Notes under the pieces: model-generated
Told to the model about the DNA's origin: nothing
Database searches by the model: none
Seen by the model: only the letters and a program-made list of their open reading frames with translations
Shown: piece by piece, positions 43,546 to 54,126 of the stretch
Numbering within the stretch: the first letter of the stretch is position 1
How the letters are laid out: every line of letters begins with the position of its first letter
Position numbers and translations under genes: made by a program
DNA from: Gammaproteobacteria bacterium
GTDB lineage: Bacteria; Pseudomonadota; Gammaproteobacteria; JAKDMP01
NCBI GenBank assembly: GCA_027018875.1
Contig: JALUYA010000015.1
Coordinates: 22,218-86,217, forward strand
Reading direction: 5' to 3'
Length of the DNA stretch: 64,000 bases

Positions 43546-46095
43546 ATGCGTGCGGTAATGCGGCTACGCACCCGGCTGATCATGGCGACCCTGCTGCCTG
43601 CCCTGGTTGCCGTGTTGGCGCTGGGATTCGGAATGGCCACCGAGGGGATTGCCAATGCCCGTGCGCATGCACAGCTGACCGCCCGCCTAGAAGCGGAAAG
43701 TTTTGCTCGTGCCTACCATCTTGCCGATCCGGCTCACGCCAACCTTGCAAAAATTGCACGCCAACGTATGGTCACCGGCATGTTGACCCGAGTCGAATTG
43801 CTGTCCAAAGAAGGCAAGCGGCTGGCAGACCTAAATCTTCGATTACCCCCCTTACCTTATAAAGAACAACAAAATTTCGAGGAAATTCTCGGGCACGGCT
43901 TTATCCGGTCTGCAAGTTTGAGCGCGACGACGTCTCTTTCCGGAGCCATACCAGGCGGTGCCGTGCGCGTAACGATTGCTCCGCAGATATATTGGCGCGA
44001 AGCCGGCCTGGCCATCATCTTGGCTGTTCTGACGTCACTGGGAACTTTTACAATTGCCTTGCTGCTCGCCTTCTCCACCAGTGCCTGGCCGACCCGGCGC
44101 ATCCGCCAAGTAGCCCGCTACCTCGCCCGGGTCGCCCGGGGTGAATACGGTTCTCCGCTCCAAGTGCGCGGTCGCGATGAATTGGCCCGGCTCGAACAGG
44201 ACGCCAATCGCATTGCCGTCACGCTGCGCGCCACAAGACAAAAACTCGACCGGGAAGTTAGCGCCGCAACCGCCGAACTCGCGGGTAAGAATACCGAGCT
44301 GATGCTCGCCAGCGAACGCGCCCGGGCGGCAAGCACGGCCAAGTCAGAGTTTCTGGCCACACTCAGCCACGAGCTGCGTACCCCGTTACACGCCATTCGG
44401 GGCTATGCCGGTCTCCTGGGTAAAGGGCACTTGTCCACTGCTCAGCAAGAGGCTTTGGGAGTTCTGGAAAACGCCTCGAATACCCTCACTCGCCTGGTAG
44501 AAGATATTCTTGCCTTGGCTGAAATCGAAGCGGGCACGGTACCCATCCAGATGCGTGACACCGACATTGTGTCCTTGATCGACGAAACCATCACCCTGGT
44601 TGCGCCGATGGCCTATGCCAAGGAGTTGGAGTTGATCGCCGACTGTGGCGGTTGGCGGAATTTGTGTGTCCGAACCGATCCCTTACGCCTGCAACAAGTG
44701 CTGGGAAACCTGCTTGGGAATGCCATCAAGTACACCACCAAAGGGAGAATCAGCCTGCATTTGCAAGTTATCTTACGCGGCAAGAGCAACGGGCTGATCG
44801 AGATTAAAATTCGTGATACCGGCCCCGGTATTGCCGTGGACCAGCGGCGTCTGATTTTTGAGCGCCGTGCCCGCCTGGAGCAGGCAGGCACGACTGAAGG
44901 TTCCGGCCTGGGTCTTGCCATCAGTAAAAAGCTGGTAGAAGCGCTAGGCGGACACATTACGGTGGGAGAAGCGCCAGGCGGGGGGGCGGAGTTTAGCGTC
45001 CGTTTTTTATCCCAGCTTGCCAGGACATCCCGGCCAACAGCAGGTACGGCGGCCCGTGTCCTTCTCTATGAAGCCGATCCCATTGTGCGCGGGGCACTGA
45101 AATCCCGCCTCGTCGCGGCCGGGGCCACGGTTGAAACAATCGCCGCTCGGTCCACTTTCGATGCCGCAATCCGCAGCCCAAAACAGTTTTCTCACGCACT
45201 GTTGGGTCTGGCGCAAAATGATATTCCACCGCCCGATTCCGCCCTGCCGATGCTGGTTCTTCGTTCTCACCTGGGGCCCGAAAACGGTACAGATACCCGC
45301 GAAGCGCCCAAGTGCTTGAGCCAACAGCGGCTTGAACAGTGGCTCGAAAATTCATCGGCGGCATCGGGACGACCAACAGAACATTTGATTCATACTCCCC
45401 GGCTCTGGCGTATGCTTTGCGAAGACGCTCCAATAGATCTGGAACGGTTGTGCAGGCACATCAGCAGCGGCGACTACGCCGCCGCAAGTTCCAGCGCACA
45501 TGGCCTGCGCGGCACCGCCGCCGTACTCGGTCTGAAGGCCACCGAGACAGCGGCACGGATCCTGGAATCAAGCCTAAGCGGAGACATGCAGGATGCCTGT
45601 GCAACCCGTAACCGGCTTCGAGACCTGGTAAATGCCCTGCTCACGGATATCCAATCCGCCAGACCGCCGACACTGGGGCATGAATTGCAGGGTTGGCGCA
45701 TCCTGGTCATCGACGACAATCGCATCAGCCGGGAACTGTTAATCCAAACCCTGGAATCACAAGCGGCACACATTTGCGCCATTTCCGGCTCCGCGGAAAT
45801 AGACTCGATCGAGGGTAACTGGCATGCCGCGCTGGTGGACATGCATTTAGAGCAGGAAGACGGCACTCGCCTCGGCCCTAAACTCCGCCGGCGCCACCCC
45901 GCTATCCTACTGGTTGCACTCAGCGCAGATGCCACCCCGATGATGCACCATCGCGCCCAAGCGGCAAGCTTTGATGCCTACCTCACCAAACCGGTTAATT
46001 TAACCCGCCTGTCCAAGTTTCTATGCGAGTTACGGGATAACTCACCCGGAAAAGCCGACTGCCATACCTCGCAGTCCGGAGATCCTTCCGCTTGA
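43546..46095 (+). CDS. barA: Hybrid sensor histidine kinase, BarA-like
   Basis: Membrane sensor of the BarA/UvrY (GacS/GacA) type. In 849 residues: TM1 (LIMATLLPALVAVLALGFGM), a periplasmic domain, TM2 (~155-178), HAMP, then the kinase core with the phospho-acceptor His275 in FLATLSHELRTPLHAI. The ATPase motifs NLLGNAIKYT, DTGPGI and GSGLGLAISKKLVE follow. A degenerate receiver domain (VLLYEADPIVRGAL, with HALLGLAQN in place of the Asp) is next, then an HPt domain with His652 in SSAHGLRGTAAVLG, and a complete C-terminal receiver (VIDDNRISRELL, Asp765 in VDMHLEQ, Lys815 in LTKPVN). This order differs from E. coli BarA. No response regulator gene is nearby. Confidence 0.9.
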   Translation: MRAVMRLRTRLIMATLLPALVAVLALGFGMATEGIANARAHAQLTARLEAESFARAYHLADPAHANLAKIARQRMVTGMLTRVELLSKEGKRLADLNLRLPPLPYKEQQNFEEILGHGFIRSASLSATTSLSGAIPGGAVRVTIAPQIYWREAGLAIILAVLTSLGTFTIALLLAFSTSAWPTRRIRQVARYLARVARGEYGSPLQVRGRDELARLEQDANRIAVTLRATRQKLDREVSAATAELAGKNTELMLASERARAASTAKSEFLATLSHELRTPLHAIRGYAGLLGKGHLSTAQQEALGVLENASNTLTRLVEDILALAEIEAGTVPIQMRDTDIVSLIDETITLVAPMAYAKELELIADCGGWRNLCVRTDPLRLQQVLGNLLGNAIKYTTKGRISLHLQVILRGKSNGLIEIKIRDTGPGIAVDQRRLIFERRARLEQAGTTEGSGLGLAISKKLVEALGGHITVGEAPGGGAEFSVRFLSQLARTSRPTAGTAARVLLYEADPIVRGALKSRLVAAGATVETIAARSTFDAAIRSPKQFSHALLGLAQNDIPPPDSALPMLVLRSHLGPENGTDTREAPKCLSQQRLEQWLENSSAASGRPTEHLIHTPRLWRMLCEDAPIDLERLCRHISSGDYAAASSSAHGLRGTAAVLGLKATETAARILESSLSGDMQDACATRNRLRDLVNALLTDIQSARPPTLGHELQGWRILVIDDNRISRELLIQTLESQAAHICAISGSAEIDSIEGNWHAALVDMHLEQEDGTRLGPKLRRRHPAILLVALSADATPMMHHRAQAASFDAYLTKPVNLTRLSKFLCELRDNSPGKADCHTSQSGDPSA

Positions 46096-46101
46096 ATTCC
46101 C

Positions 46102-46497
46102 CTAACCGCTTGCCTCTCGCCGCATCAACACGCAGAACGCGACCGCAATTCCGGCATCATCGCTTAGGCTGAGGTGGGCAACCCCCGCGCCGCACTCGGC
46201 GACATAGGCTGCCCCTTTCGGGGAAAAAACCACCTCGGGACGCCCGGCGGAGTCGGGTACCACCTCGACATCATGCAGCGTCACACGCGGAGTGAAGCCG
46301 GTACCCAGCGCCTTGACCACGGCCTCCTTGGCGGCGAAATGTAAAGCCAGGTAACGCGCCGGATCCCGCCGTCGGAGCCGTAGCCTTTGCCGTTCACCGG
46401 CGGTAAGAATATGCTGTTCGGCGCGCTCACCCCAACGTTGATAAAGCCTGCGTATGCGCGCCAGTTCCACCACATCAGTGCCTACCCCATAGATCAT
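46102..46497 (-). CDS. acpS: Holo-[acyl-carrier-protein] synthase
   Basis: Transfers the phosphopantetheine arm from CoA to acyl carrier protein. The 131-residue protein has the metal-binding [10 protein letters not shown] at the N terminus and the second motif [14 protein letters not shown]. It overlaps pdxJ by 4 bases at the end of a long housekeeping operon and faces barA with a 6-base gap. Confidence 0.93.
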   Translation of the reverse strand: MIYGVGTDVVELARIRRLYQRWGERAEQHILTAGERQRLRLRRRDPARYLALHFAAKEAVVKALGTGFTPRVTLHDVEVVPDSAGRPEVVFSPKGAAYVAECGAGVAHLSLSDDAGIAVAFCVLMRREASG

Positions 46498-47219
46498 TTG
46501 TCGAGCAGCATGCGCATCTCCCTGACCGCTGTGGGCAGGCCCGTAAACAGGGCGCGGGCCATAATCGCATGGCCGATATTGAGCTCGGCCAGACCCGGCA
46601 GATTCAGCACTGGATCGAGATTGCGGTAGTGCAAACCATGACCGGCGTGAACCACCAAATCGAGTTCCAGTGCTTTCTCAGCAGATAATACTAACCTGTT
46701 TATTTCATTAATTTTAGATTCTGCGGAAGCATTTGCATAGGCGCCGGTATGGAGTTCAACGACCGGTGCATGGATCGTGGCCGCGGCCATAACCTGGTGT
46801 GGATCCGGGTCGATGAATAACGAGACCCGGATACCCGCCCGGGCGAGGCGCGATATCGCCTCATCATACCGGGCGGGGTCAGCCGCTACATTCAACCCCC
46901 CTTCGGTGGTCAACTCGGCCCTGCGTTCGGGCACCAGGCAAACATCATCCGGACCCAGCTCGCAGGCAATCGTGATCATCTCCTCGGTAACGGCCATTTC
47001 CAGGTTCAGCTTGGTCGCCACCAGTTCGCGTAAAAGCCGCACATCACGTTGCTGAATATGCCGCCTGTCCTCGCGCAAGTGAACCGTAATCCCATCGGCT
47101 CCGGCCTCCTCGGCAATCAGGGCCGCCCGCACCGGATCGGGATAGACCGTACCCCGGGCCTGGCGCAAGCTCGCCACGTGATCCACGTTGATACCGAGAG
47201 CAATTCGCCGTTGCTTCAT
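46494..47219 (-). CDS. pdxJ: Pyridoxine 5'-phosphate synthase
   Basis: Last step of de novo vitamin B6 synthesis: condenses 1-deoxyxylulose 5-phosphate with 3-amino-2-oxopropyl phosphate. TIM barrel of 241 residues with [48 protein letters not shown] and GHGLHYRN. All motifs are intact. It shares the deoxyxylulose phosphate pool with the isoprenoid route; the RuBisCO-like/cupin protein elsewhere in this window may add to that pool. Overlaps recO and acpS by 4 bases. Confidence 0.94.
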   Translation of the reverse strand: MKQRRIALGINVDHVASLRQARGTVYPDPVRAALIAEEAGADGITVHLREDRRHIQQRDVRLLRELVATKLNLEMAVTEEMITIACELGPDDVCLVPERRAELTTEGGLNVAADPARYDEAISRLARAGIRVSLFIDPDPHQVMAAATIHAPVVELHTGAYANASAESKINEINRLVLSAEKALELDLVVHAGHGLHYRNLDPVLNLPGLAELNIGHAIMARALFTGLPTAVREMRMLLDK

Positions 47220-47926
47220 GTTTTATTCCCCCAACTCATTTGCGCCACCTCGCGTGCCACCGCGACGGTTTTCAGCCGCCGCCGTCCCAAATGCGCCCCG
47301 ATAATGGCATGGAAAAGCTGTCCAGCGGCGTGATATACAACCGCATTATCATAATACTCGGCCTCGATGGCGGCTAAGGTACGTTCGCTGTAACCCTGAT
47401 CGGATTCGACCAACCCCTGACCGGCGACATAGTGATACCGCTTCCGGGGAGAAAGCGCGAGGCCCGAGCCATCCACCCGCAGCGAAGGAACCAGCCCCAG
47501 CGTGCGTAGCAAGCGGCCCTCGAAGCGGCGAACGGCCACTTTCGAAGAGGAGGCGATTCCTTCAAGCGCCTCCCCATAAAGTTGGTACGCCTCCGGTGCG
47601 GGATCGGCACGGGGAAGCAACTTCAAGATCAATTCATTAAGGTAACAGGCGGCAAAGAAATCGTGCCCGGCATACTGCCCAGGCCGGGCTGTTGCTTCGG
47701 CATCGATCAGCGTACCCAGTTCGCCCCGCTGGTGGAACGAAAGCATCAATGGCATAAACAGCGCGAGTCTATTACCCCCCCGGTGTCGAGTTCTGGCCCC
47801 ACGGGCCACCAGTCCCAGGCGGCCATATTCAAGCGTAAAGACCTCGACGATCAGGCTCGATTCCCGATAAGGGTATTGGTGCAGTAACCACGCCGGGACT
47901 GGTCCCACGCGGCGGAATTCGCTCAC
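47216..47926 (-). CDS. recO: DNA repair protein RecO
   Basis: RecF-pathway mediator, about 236 residues. The N-terminal OB fold has [21 protein letters not shown] and [11 protein letters not shown]; the helical C-terminal part has [15 protein letters not shown] and [13 protein letters not shown]. The GTG at 47926 overlaps the era stop (GTGA) and is preferred over the ATG at 47971 inside era. The zinc-finger cysteines found in some RecO proteins are absent, as in E. coli. Confidence 0.9.
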   Translation of the reverse strand: MSEFRRVGPVPAWLLHQYPYRESSLIVEVFTLEYGRLGLVARGARTRHRGGNRLALFMPLMLSFHQRGELGTLIDAEATARPGQYAGHDFFAACYLNELILKLLPRADPAPEAYQLYGEALEGIASSSKVAVRRFEGRLLRTLGLVPSLRVDGSGLALSPRKRYHYVAGQGLVESDQGYSERTLAAIEAEYYDNAVVYHAAGQLFHAIIGAHLGRRRLKTVAVAREVAQMSWGNKT

Positions 47927-48822
47927 CGGCCCAAACCCAACTCGCTCAAGATTCGCGCATCCCGACTCCATCCCGAACGCAAGCCCACCCGCAATTTCAG
48001 GGTAACAGCTCTTTCCCGTTCAACCTCTAGAGTCTTGCGTGCCGCGGTTCCAATCGCCTTAATCATGCGCCCTCCCGCTCCAATCACGATACCCTTCTGG
48101 CTCTCTCGTTCAACCCAGATCATGGCTTCGATGAGAAGCCGGGCGCCCAGATCGGCATGCCGTTCTACACTGACGTGAGTCGCATGGGGCAGTTCATCCC
48201 CCAACCGCTCGATCAGTGCCTCACGAACCGTTTCAGCCGCCTGTTCAACCAGATTCAAGTCAGTGATCTGATCACGAGGAAACAAGGGGGGGGAAATAGG
48301 CAAATGAGAAGCCAGTACTTCGGCCAGGTGGCCCACGTTATCACCTCTTCGGGCGGCCGTTGGCACTACCGCGACAAGCTGCGGATACTCCGAGGTTCGT
48401 TCGGCAAGAATTGGTAATAAGCGTTCCCGCGGGCGGATCCGGTCGATCTTGTTGAGCACCAACAGAACCGGACGGTGCATCGTGAAAGCCAAGCCAAGCG
48501 CTCGTCGATCCTCTTTACGCCAGTTCCCGGCCTCGGCGACGCAAACCACCACATCGGCCTGTGCCGCCGCCTCGCGCACACTGGCGTTTAATGCTCGGTC
48601 GAGTAACCGCCCTCGGCCCTCATGCATGCCGGGACTGTCCACTAAAATCAACTGGTAGGCGGGCCGGGAAACGATACCGAGAATCCGTCTCCTGGTGGTT
48701 TGCGCCTTGCGACTTACGATCGATACTTTTTCACCTACCAGGGCATTGACCAGTGTGGACTTGCCTACGTTGGGAGACCCGACCAGCGCCACAAATCCGG
48801 CGCGGTATATTGGTTCGTTCAT
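47923..48822 (-). CDS. era: GTPase Era
   Basis: Assembly factor of the 30S subunit, 299 residues. The G domain has GSPNVGKSTLVNAL (P loop), DSPGMHE (switch II region), LNKIDRI (NKxD); the C-terminal KH domain carries VIGAGGRMIKAIGTAARKTLE. Overlaps rnc by 4 bases, the classical rnc-era arrangement. Confidence 0.95.
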   Translation of the reverse strand: MNEPIYRAGFVALVGSPNVGKSTLVNALVGEKVSIVSRKAQTTRRRILGIVSRPAYQLILVDSPGMHEGRGRLLDRALNASVREAAAQADVVVCVAEAGNWRKEDRRALGLAFTMHRPVLLVLNKIDRIRPRERLLPILAERTSEYPQLVAVVPTAARRGDNVGHLAEVLASHLPISPPLFPRDQITDLNLVEQAAETVREALIERLGDELPHATHVSVERHADLGARLLIEAMIWVERESQKGIVIGAGGRMIKAIGTAARKTLEVERERAVTLKLRVGLRSGWSRDARILSELGLGR

Positions 48823-49490
48823 ATCAGCCGCTCCAAAAGCGCCTCGGCCGCGGCCTGCTCCGCTCGGCGGCGGCTGCTGCCGACTCCCCGCGCGATTAAC
48901 TCCGGTTTCTCAATACGGCATTCACACACGAACCGCCGTGCATGCTCGGGGCCGCTATGTTCTACCAGGGTATAAATAGGAATCTCCAGCTTTTGCGCCT
49001 GCTGGCGTTCCTGCAACCGAGTTTTTGGATCTTTGAGAGTTTCGGCTTCCGGTAAAGACTCCAGTCGTTTCGCGAACAACCGTTGTACCAGTGCCCGGGC
49101 CGCTCCATAACCCGAGTCGAAAAAAACGGCACCGATAATCGCTTCCAGGGCATCTTCAAGAATCGAATGGCGCTGCCTCCCTCTCGTACGCCGCTCGCAC
49201 TGCCCCAGGGTTAAAAAATCACCTAAATCGAGTTCGATTGCCAGCTCGGCCAGTGTCTCCCGGTTAACCAGGTGGGATCGCATCCGCGTGAGATCACCCT
49301 CGGCCAGATCGGGCTGGCGTTTATAAAGCGTTTCGGCAATGGCCAGACCCAGTACCGCATCACCGAGAAATTCCAGGCGTTCGTTGTTGTCGGGCCCCGC
49401 ACTGCAATGGGTCAGCGCGGTAACAGCCAATTCGGGATTATCGAAACAATATCCCAGTTGCTTTTCAAGCACGTGGATGGAATCACTCAT
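48819..49490 (-). CDS. rnc: Ribonuclease III
   Basis: Processes double-stranded RNA, including rRNA precursors. About 223 residues: the catalytic signature NERLEFLGDAVLGLAIAE, the second acidic site LEDALEAIIGAVFFDSGY, and a dsRNA-binding domain with RRRAEQAAAEALLERL at the C terminus. ATG 49490 is used; it overlaps the DUF4845 gene by 8 bases. Confidence 0.95.
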   Translation of the reverse strand: MSDSIHVLEKQLGYCFDNPELAVTALTHCSAGPDNNERLEFLGDAVLGLAIAETLYKRQPDLAEGDLTRMRSHLVNRETLAELAIELDLGDFLTLGQCERRTRGRQRHSILEDALEAIIGAVFFDSGYGAARALVQRLFAKRLESLPEAETLKDPKTRLQERQQAQKLEIPIYTLVEHSGPEHARRFVCECRIEKPELIARGVGSSRRRAEQAAAEALLERLI

Positions 49491-49854
49491 TGGTCCCACG
49501 GGTAACCGTGATTGCATACTTGTAGTGAAGCACGAAATCGAGATTGCCGATGAATGGCCCTTCGATATTACGTGAAATGGATATAGTCAACTTGTTCCCA
49601 CGCCGGGTAAAAACATAATCCGAAACCTGAACTCCCTTTATTCTATTGATTATGATCTGGTTAACCAGTTCCTCGCGCAGCTTGCCGATCGGTTGGGTAG
49701 CCGCATCCGAACGCACGGCATCCAGCGATGCCTTTATACTGAAAGCCTGGATATAAATCGGCACAAGTCGTGCTGCAGCAAACACCAAGATTCCGAGCAG
49801 GAACAGTATCAGCAGCAACCCGATCAGGGTCATACCACCTTCTCTTTTTCCCAT
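49483..49854 (-). CDS. DUF4845 membrane-anchored protein
   Basis: A 123-residue protein with a short basic N terminus and one hydrophobic helix (MTLIGLLLILFLLGILVFAAARLVP), similar to a pilin-like segment, followed by a small soluble domain ending in LDFVLHYKYAITV. It matches the DUF4845 proteins regularly found between lepB and rnc in gammaproteobacteria. Function unknown; position suggests a role near the inner membrane. Confidence 0.88.
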   Translation of the reverse strand: MGKREGGMTLIGLLLILFLLGILVFAAARLVPIYIQAFSIKASLDAVRSDAATQPIGKLREELVNQIIINRIKGVQVSDYVFTRRGNKLTISISRNIEGPFIGNLDFVLHYKYAITVTRGTNE

Positions 49855-49908
49855 TTTGTAACCCTCCGTGTGAATATGGCCTCCTTCTATTTTGAGCCGC
49901 CCCCGGTG

Positions 49909-50715
49909 CTAGCGCAACCGGGTACCAATCCGGTTCCATAGGGGCCAATTCGTCCAGCCCTGGAAATTGAAGAATACCGCAACCGCCTTACCGACAATGT
50001 TGCGGGCCGGGACAAAACCCCAATATCGGCTGTCATCGGAGTCGTCACGATTATCTCCCATGACGAAATAATGCCCTTTCGGCACCATCCAGCTACGACC
50101 ACAGACCGTTGGCCGATCGGGCATAATCAGAATTTGATTTTCGACGTTCCGCCCCCCGCTACGGGGCAACCATTCCTTGTATAGCAATGCGCCACCCATC
50201 CGGTGTTGTTTCCCTTCCCCCGGATAAATTCCAATCCGTTGCATACGCACCGGGTTCCCATTAACGATCAGTTGGTTATTGCAGGTATAACGAATCGTAT
50301 CCCCCGGCAGGCCAATGACCCGTTTTATGAAGTCGACCTTGGGATCGGGGGGAAAACGGAAAACTATCACATCCCCGCGTTGAACCCGCCCCGTTCGAAC
50401 GAGCCTGGTGTGTACGATCGGCAAATGCAGTTCATAGGCAAACTTTTCGGTAACCACGAAATCACCTACCAAAATCGAAGGCATCATCGAGCCCGAAGGA
50501 ATATTAAAGGGTTCCACCACAAAGCTGCGGATCAGGAAAATCGCGAGTAAAAATGGGAAAAATCCACGCGAGTTGTCCACCAAAACCCGCCAGAAACCGG
50601 GAAGCGGAGTGCTTGTTCCCGCTCTCCTGCGACGTCGGCGTACCAGCACATCAACGAGCCACACCAACCCGGTACCTAGAGTCAGAAGAAAGATCAGCCA
50701 TGCATATAACATCAT
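49909..50715 (-). CDS. lepB: Signal peptidase I
   Basis: Removes signal peptides at the outer face of the inner membrane. 268 residues, two N-terminal membrane helices, catalytic Ser in NIPSGSMMPSI, catalytic Lys in DFIKRVIGLPGD, and the late motif MGDNRDDSDDSRYWGFV. It is shorter than E. coli LepB (324) but complete. Located between lepA and DUF4845 in the conserved order. Confidence 0.94.
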   Translation of the reverse strand: MMLYAWLIFLLTLGTGLVWLVDVLVRRRRRRAGTSTPLPGFWRVLVDNSRGFFPFLLAIFLIRSFVVEPFNIPSGSMMPSILVGDFVVTEKFAYELHLPIVHTRLVRTGRVQRGDVIVFRFPPDPKVDFIKRVIGLPGDTIRYTCNNQLIVNGNPVRMQRIGIYPGEGKQHRMGGALLYKEWLPRSGGRNVENQILIMPDRPTVCGRSWMVPKGHYFVMGDNRDDSDDSRYWGFVPARNIVGKAVAVFFNFQGWTNWPLWNRIGTRLR

Positions 50716-50724
50716 CTTGTCCTT

Positions 50725-52527
50725 TTAGTCCTGGTTTTTACCTTGTTGTAACACGGCAAGAAATGCCGTTTGAGGAATTTCAACCTTACCAACCCGTTTC
50801 ATCCGTTTTTTACCTTCTTTTTGTTTCTCAAGCAATTTCCGCTTCCTGCTGATATCACCGCCATAACACTTGGCGGTAACATTCTTGCGTAAAGCCTTAA
50901 CACTGCTTCGGGCGATCACCTGGCTTCCGATGGCCGCCTGTATCGCGATTTCAAACATTTGCCGGGGGATCAGCCCCCGCAAGGCTTCGGTAAGCTCGCG
51001 CCCACGCGCATAAGCCTGATCCCGGTGTACGATAACTGAAAGGGCATCCACCCGATTATGATTGATCAGTAAATCGAGCCTTACCAGCGGAGCCTCGACA
51101 AAACTTGCCGGGCCATAATCGAAAGAGGCATAGCCGCGGCTCACCGATTTAAGTCGATCAAAAAAATCGAGTACAATTTCCGCCAACGGCAAGGCATAAA
51201 TCAATCTCACCTGTCCGGTGTGGTACATCATGCTCTGTTGACGCCCCCGTTTTTGTTCGCACAGGCCGATAACCGCACCGACGTAGGCATGCGGCGTGAG
51301 GATGTTCGCCTGAATTACCGGCTCCTCAATTTTGACTATCTCCCCGCGCGGCGGCATTGCCGCCGGGTTTTCCACCTCATGCACGATTCCATCTGCCGTG
51401 GTAACCCGGTATGCCACCGAAGGCGCGCTGGTAATCAGCTCGATTCCATATTCCTGCTCAAGCCGCTCCTGGACGATTTCCATGTGCAGGCGACCGAGAA
51501 ACCCACAGCGGAAACCAAACCCCAGGGCATCCGAAGATTCCGGCTCAAAATAGAGGGCGGAATCATTCAGGCGCAATTTTGAGAGGGCATCGCGCAAGGC
51601 CTCGAAAGCCGATGCCTCCACCGGGAATAATCCGGCGAATACTCGCGGTTTCAGCGGTGAAAATCCAGGTAAAGCCACTTTAGCCGGACGTTCGGCATTG
51701 GTTAATGTATCGCCGACCGGAGCCCCGTCTATATCCTTGATTCCGGCGATCACGAACCCCACCTCACCACATGCAAGATAATCGGCATCGTTCATATGGG
51801 GACTGAAACTTCCGACTCGACTGACCTGCCAGACGCCACCCGCAGACATCATCTTGATGCGGCCTCCCCGGCGCAGTATCCCCGATTTGATCCGCACCAA
51901 GGAGACCACTCCGACATAGGGATCAAACCAGGAATCAATAACCAAGCCGCGCAATGGGTCATTCGCATTTCCACCCGCCGGAGGAATTCGGGCAATAATC
52001 TCCTCAAGCAGGCAATCGATCCCTTCACCGGTTTTGGCGCTGATACCGAGCGCATTTTTTGCTTCGATACCGATAAGATCCTCGATTTCGGCGGCCACCC
52101 GTACGGGGTCGGCGATCGGCAGATCAATCTTATTGAGTACCGGCAACACCTCCAGACCCTGCTCGACGGCACTGTAGCAATTGGCTACACTCTGCGCCTC
52201 CACGCCCTGAGATGCATCGACCACCAACAGGGCGCCTTCACAGGCGGCCAATGATCTAGAAACTTCATAGGAAAAATCCACGTGCCCCGGCGTATCAATC
52301 AAATTCAGCTGATAGTGCCGGCCATTATGCGCGAGATAATCCAAGCGCACGCTCTGCGCCTTGATGGTAATTCCGCGCTCGCGTTCTACTGCCAGGGAAT
52401 CGAGTACCTGGGCGGACATCTCGCGCCTACTAAGTCCACCGCAACGTTCTATTAGCCGATCCGCAAGGGTTGACTTGCCATGATCAATATGGGCAATAAT
52501 GGCAAAATTTCGAATTGGGATGCTCAA
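50725..52527 (-). CDS. lepA: Elongation factor 4 (LepA)
   Basis: Ribosome-associated GTPase, 600 residues, normal length. G1 [11 protein letters not shown]2 region [15 protein letters not shown]3 [12 protein letters not shown], and the specific C-terminal domain with [23 protein letters not shown]. All are intact. Nine bases separate it from lepB. Confidence 0.96.
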   Translation of the reverse strand: MSIPIRNFAIIAHIDHGKSTLADRLIERCGGLSRREMSAQVLDSLAVERERGITIKAQSVRLDYLAHNGRHYQLNLIDTPGHVDFSYEVSRSLAACEGALLVVDASQGVEAQSVANCYSAVEQGLEVLPVLNKIDLPIADPVRVAAEIEDLIGIEAKNALGISAKTGEGIDCLLEEIIARIPPAGGNANDPLRGLVIDSWFDPYVGVVSLVRIKSGILRRGGRIKMMSAGGVWQVSRVGSFSPHMNDADYLACGEVGFVIAGIKDIDGAPVGDTLTNAERPAKVALPGFSPLKPRVFAGLFPVEASAFEALRDALSKLRLNDSALYFEPESSDALGFGFRCGFLGRLHMEIVQERLEQEYGIELITSAPSVAYRVTTADGIVHEVENPAAMPPRGEIVKIEEPVIQANILTPHAYVGAVIGLCEQKRGRQQSMMYHTGQVRLIYALPLAEIVLDFFDRLKSVSRGYASFDYGPASFVEAPLVRLDLLINHNRVDALSVIVHRDQAYARGRELTEALRGLIPRQMFEIAIQAAIGSQVIARSSVKALRKNVTAKCYGGDISRKRKLLEKQKEGKKRMKRVGKVEIPQTAFLAVLQQGKNQD

Positions 52528-52579
52528 TAGTCGGCCATCGCCGAGTCACATGCCTTAATTATACTCGCGACGGGGCAAT

Positions 52580-53566
52580 TCAATGCCCGGCCATAACAAC
52601 GCCATGAGTAATCCGGGACACGGTAATGAGGGGTGCATCGCCCATGGCAGTTACCGAAAACACACCATCGATCCGTCCGACCGCATGGGTGGATCCCAAT
52701 ACAGCCGCCCCCACCAGGCTGGCATCCCCCGATCGATGCAGCGTAACAAAAACCGATATGCTGGCCAGCCCGTCCCCGACAGTCACATGGCTGATGGGAG
52801 AAGCAGCACCTGGAGGCTTCTCGCAAACCTTGTCAAAAATTCGAAAACCCGGAGGCAAATGATCTATCTTGAATTCTTTTTCCCCATCCCTCAGGCTACA
52901 GATTTTTCGGGTTGGATAGTAACCGGCGTCAATCTTTTTGATCATCCGCATGGCCCCGGAACCTATGGCCGCGTAGGCCGATTTTTCATTTAATAACGCG
53001 ATCCGGGTGAAGATGGCACTCTCAAGAACATGATTTCCGCCTCCAATCAATTCGGAGCGCAGCGGCAAATTGCTACCCTGCGCGACCCAAACCCGGTAAC
53101 CGTAGCGCCAATGATCCCGTGGAATCAACAGTAAAAGCCGCACCCGTTTACCGGCTACTCGATCCCAACCCCCAAGAGCGAAACGGTAATAGCGCTCAAG
53201 CCGGGTAACCGGCACCTGTGTGGCCGGGGGAAACGGCAAAGGAGAGCTGTTCCCGCCGGTACCGCGAACAACCGTCTCATCCACCCCCGGGCGTAACCGA
53301 ACTACTGCGTGTAGGCCACGAATAATTTCACGTGCTGGTCCGCTGAGAGAGACAAGACGAGCATAATCGCCCTGCAAAACCACCAGTCGGTAACTGGCGA
53401 TATGCCCCCCACCGACATAAACAATTACGCCCCGATAACTTTGCCGGGCAAGTGCACTTTGCATCTGTTCGAACAAGGCCTCGGCCTGTCCCGACGATAC
53501 CGCCGCCAGGGCGATCGCCGGAAATAACAAAGTGATGAAGGTAAGAGTACTACGAACCGGCGACAT
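52580..53566 (-). CDS. rseB: Sigma-E regulatory protein RseB/MucB
   Basis: Periplasmic protein that shields the anti-sigma factor from proteolysis and senses lipopolysaccharide. 328 residues; signal peptide ending at ALAA, then an LolA-like domain (YRGVIVYVGGGHIASYRLV) and a smaller C-terminal domain with PPGFRIFDKVCEKPPG and SPISHVTVGDGLASISVF. The start codon directly follows the rseA stop. Sequence divergence from model proteins is moderate, but synteny fixes the identity. Confidence 0.92.
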   Translation of the reverse strand: MSPVRSTLTFITLLFPAIALAAVSSGQAEALFEQMQSALARQSYRGVIVYVGGGHIASYRLVVLQGDYARLVSLSGPAREIIRGLHAVVRLRPGVDETVVRGTGGNSSPLPFPPATQVPVTRLERYYRFALGGWDRVAGKRVRLLLLIPRDHWRYGYRVWVAQGSNLPLRSELIGGGNHVLESAIFTRIALLNEKSAYAAIGSGAMRMIKKIDAGYYPTRKICSLRDGEKEFKIDHLPPGFRIFDKVCEKPPGAASPISHVTVGDGLASISVFVTLHRSGDASLVGAAVLGSTHAVGRIDGVFSVTAMGDAPLITVSRITHGVVMAGH

Positions 53567-54121
53567 TTAGTTCCGAGCGGCCTGCCGATGAGGGGCACCC
53601 GAGGGATTCGCCGAGGTCATTGGAGAACCTGCGGGTGAGGCCGGAGCATGAAGCTGCGGGGCATAAAGGTCGTGCATCAATAAATACTGACTGAGTTCCG
53701 TTTGAACCGGACTCGGCGTTTGCCTCCAGTCAACCTGGCGCGGCAGAATCGATTGCTGAGGGCTCCCTCCCCTTCCCGGGGCAAATACCTTACCGCCTCC
53801 CTCTATCTGGTGCGAAACCAGTCCGCCGACTATACCCGCCAAACCGATTACCGCGACTCCCGCGGCCAGTGTAGTAAACCGTCGTAATCGAGAACGCGCC
53901 ACCGGTTTTTCCAGTGCCCGCCCTACCCCCAGGGTCATATCGCGGGCAATCTCCGGAGCCAACTCATCGCGCAAAGCATCGCCGATCAGGTGATAATATT
54001 GCCAACACCGACCCACTTCGCGGTTGTTCGCAAGGCGCCTGAGCAACAAGGCGGACTCTTCCTGGGGCAACTCCCCATCCATAAAGGCGGAAATCTGTTC
54101 GCGCAGTATGTCACTCAGCAT
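53567..54121 (-). CDS. rseA: Anti-sigma-E factor RseA/MucA
   Basis: Inner membrane protein that holds the sigma factor inactive. About 184 residues; the cytoplasmic sigma-binding part begins LREQISAFMDGELPQEES and contains CWQYYHLIGDALRDEL. One membrane helix (LAAGVAVIGLAGIVGGLVSH) follows, then a short periplasmic tail. ATG 54121 gives the standard start; the open frame upstream overlaps rpoE. Confidence 0.92.
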   Translation of the reverse strand: MLSDILREQISAFMDGELPQEESALLLRRLANNREVGRCWQYYHLIGDALRDELAPEIARDMTLGVGRALEKPVARSRLRRFTTLAAGVAVIGLAGIVGGLVSHQIEGGGKVFAPGRGGSPQQSILPRQVDWRQTPSPVQTELSQYLLMHDLYAPQLHAPASPAGSPMTSANPSGAPHRQAARN

Positions 54122-54126
54122 AAAAC

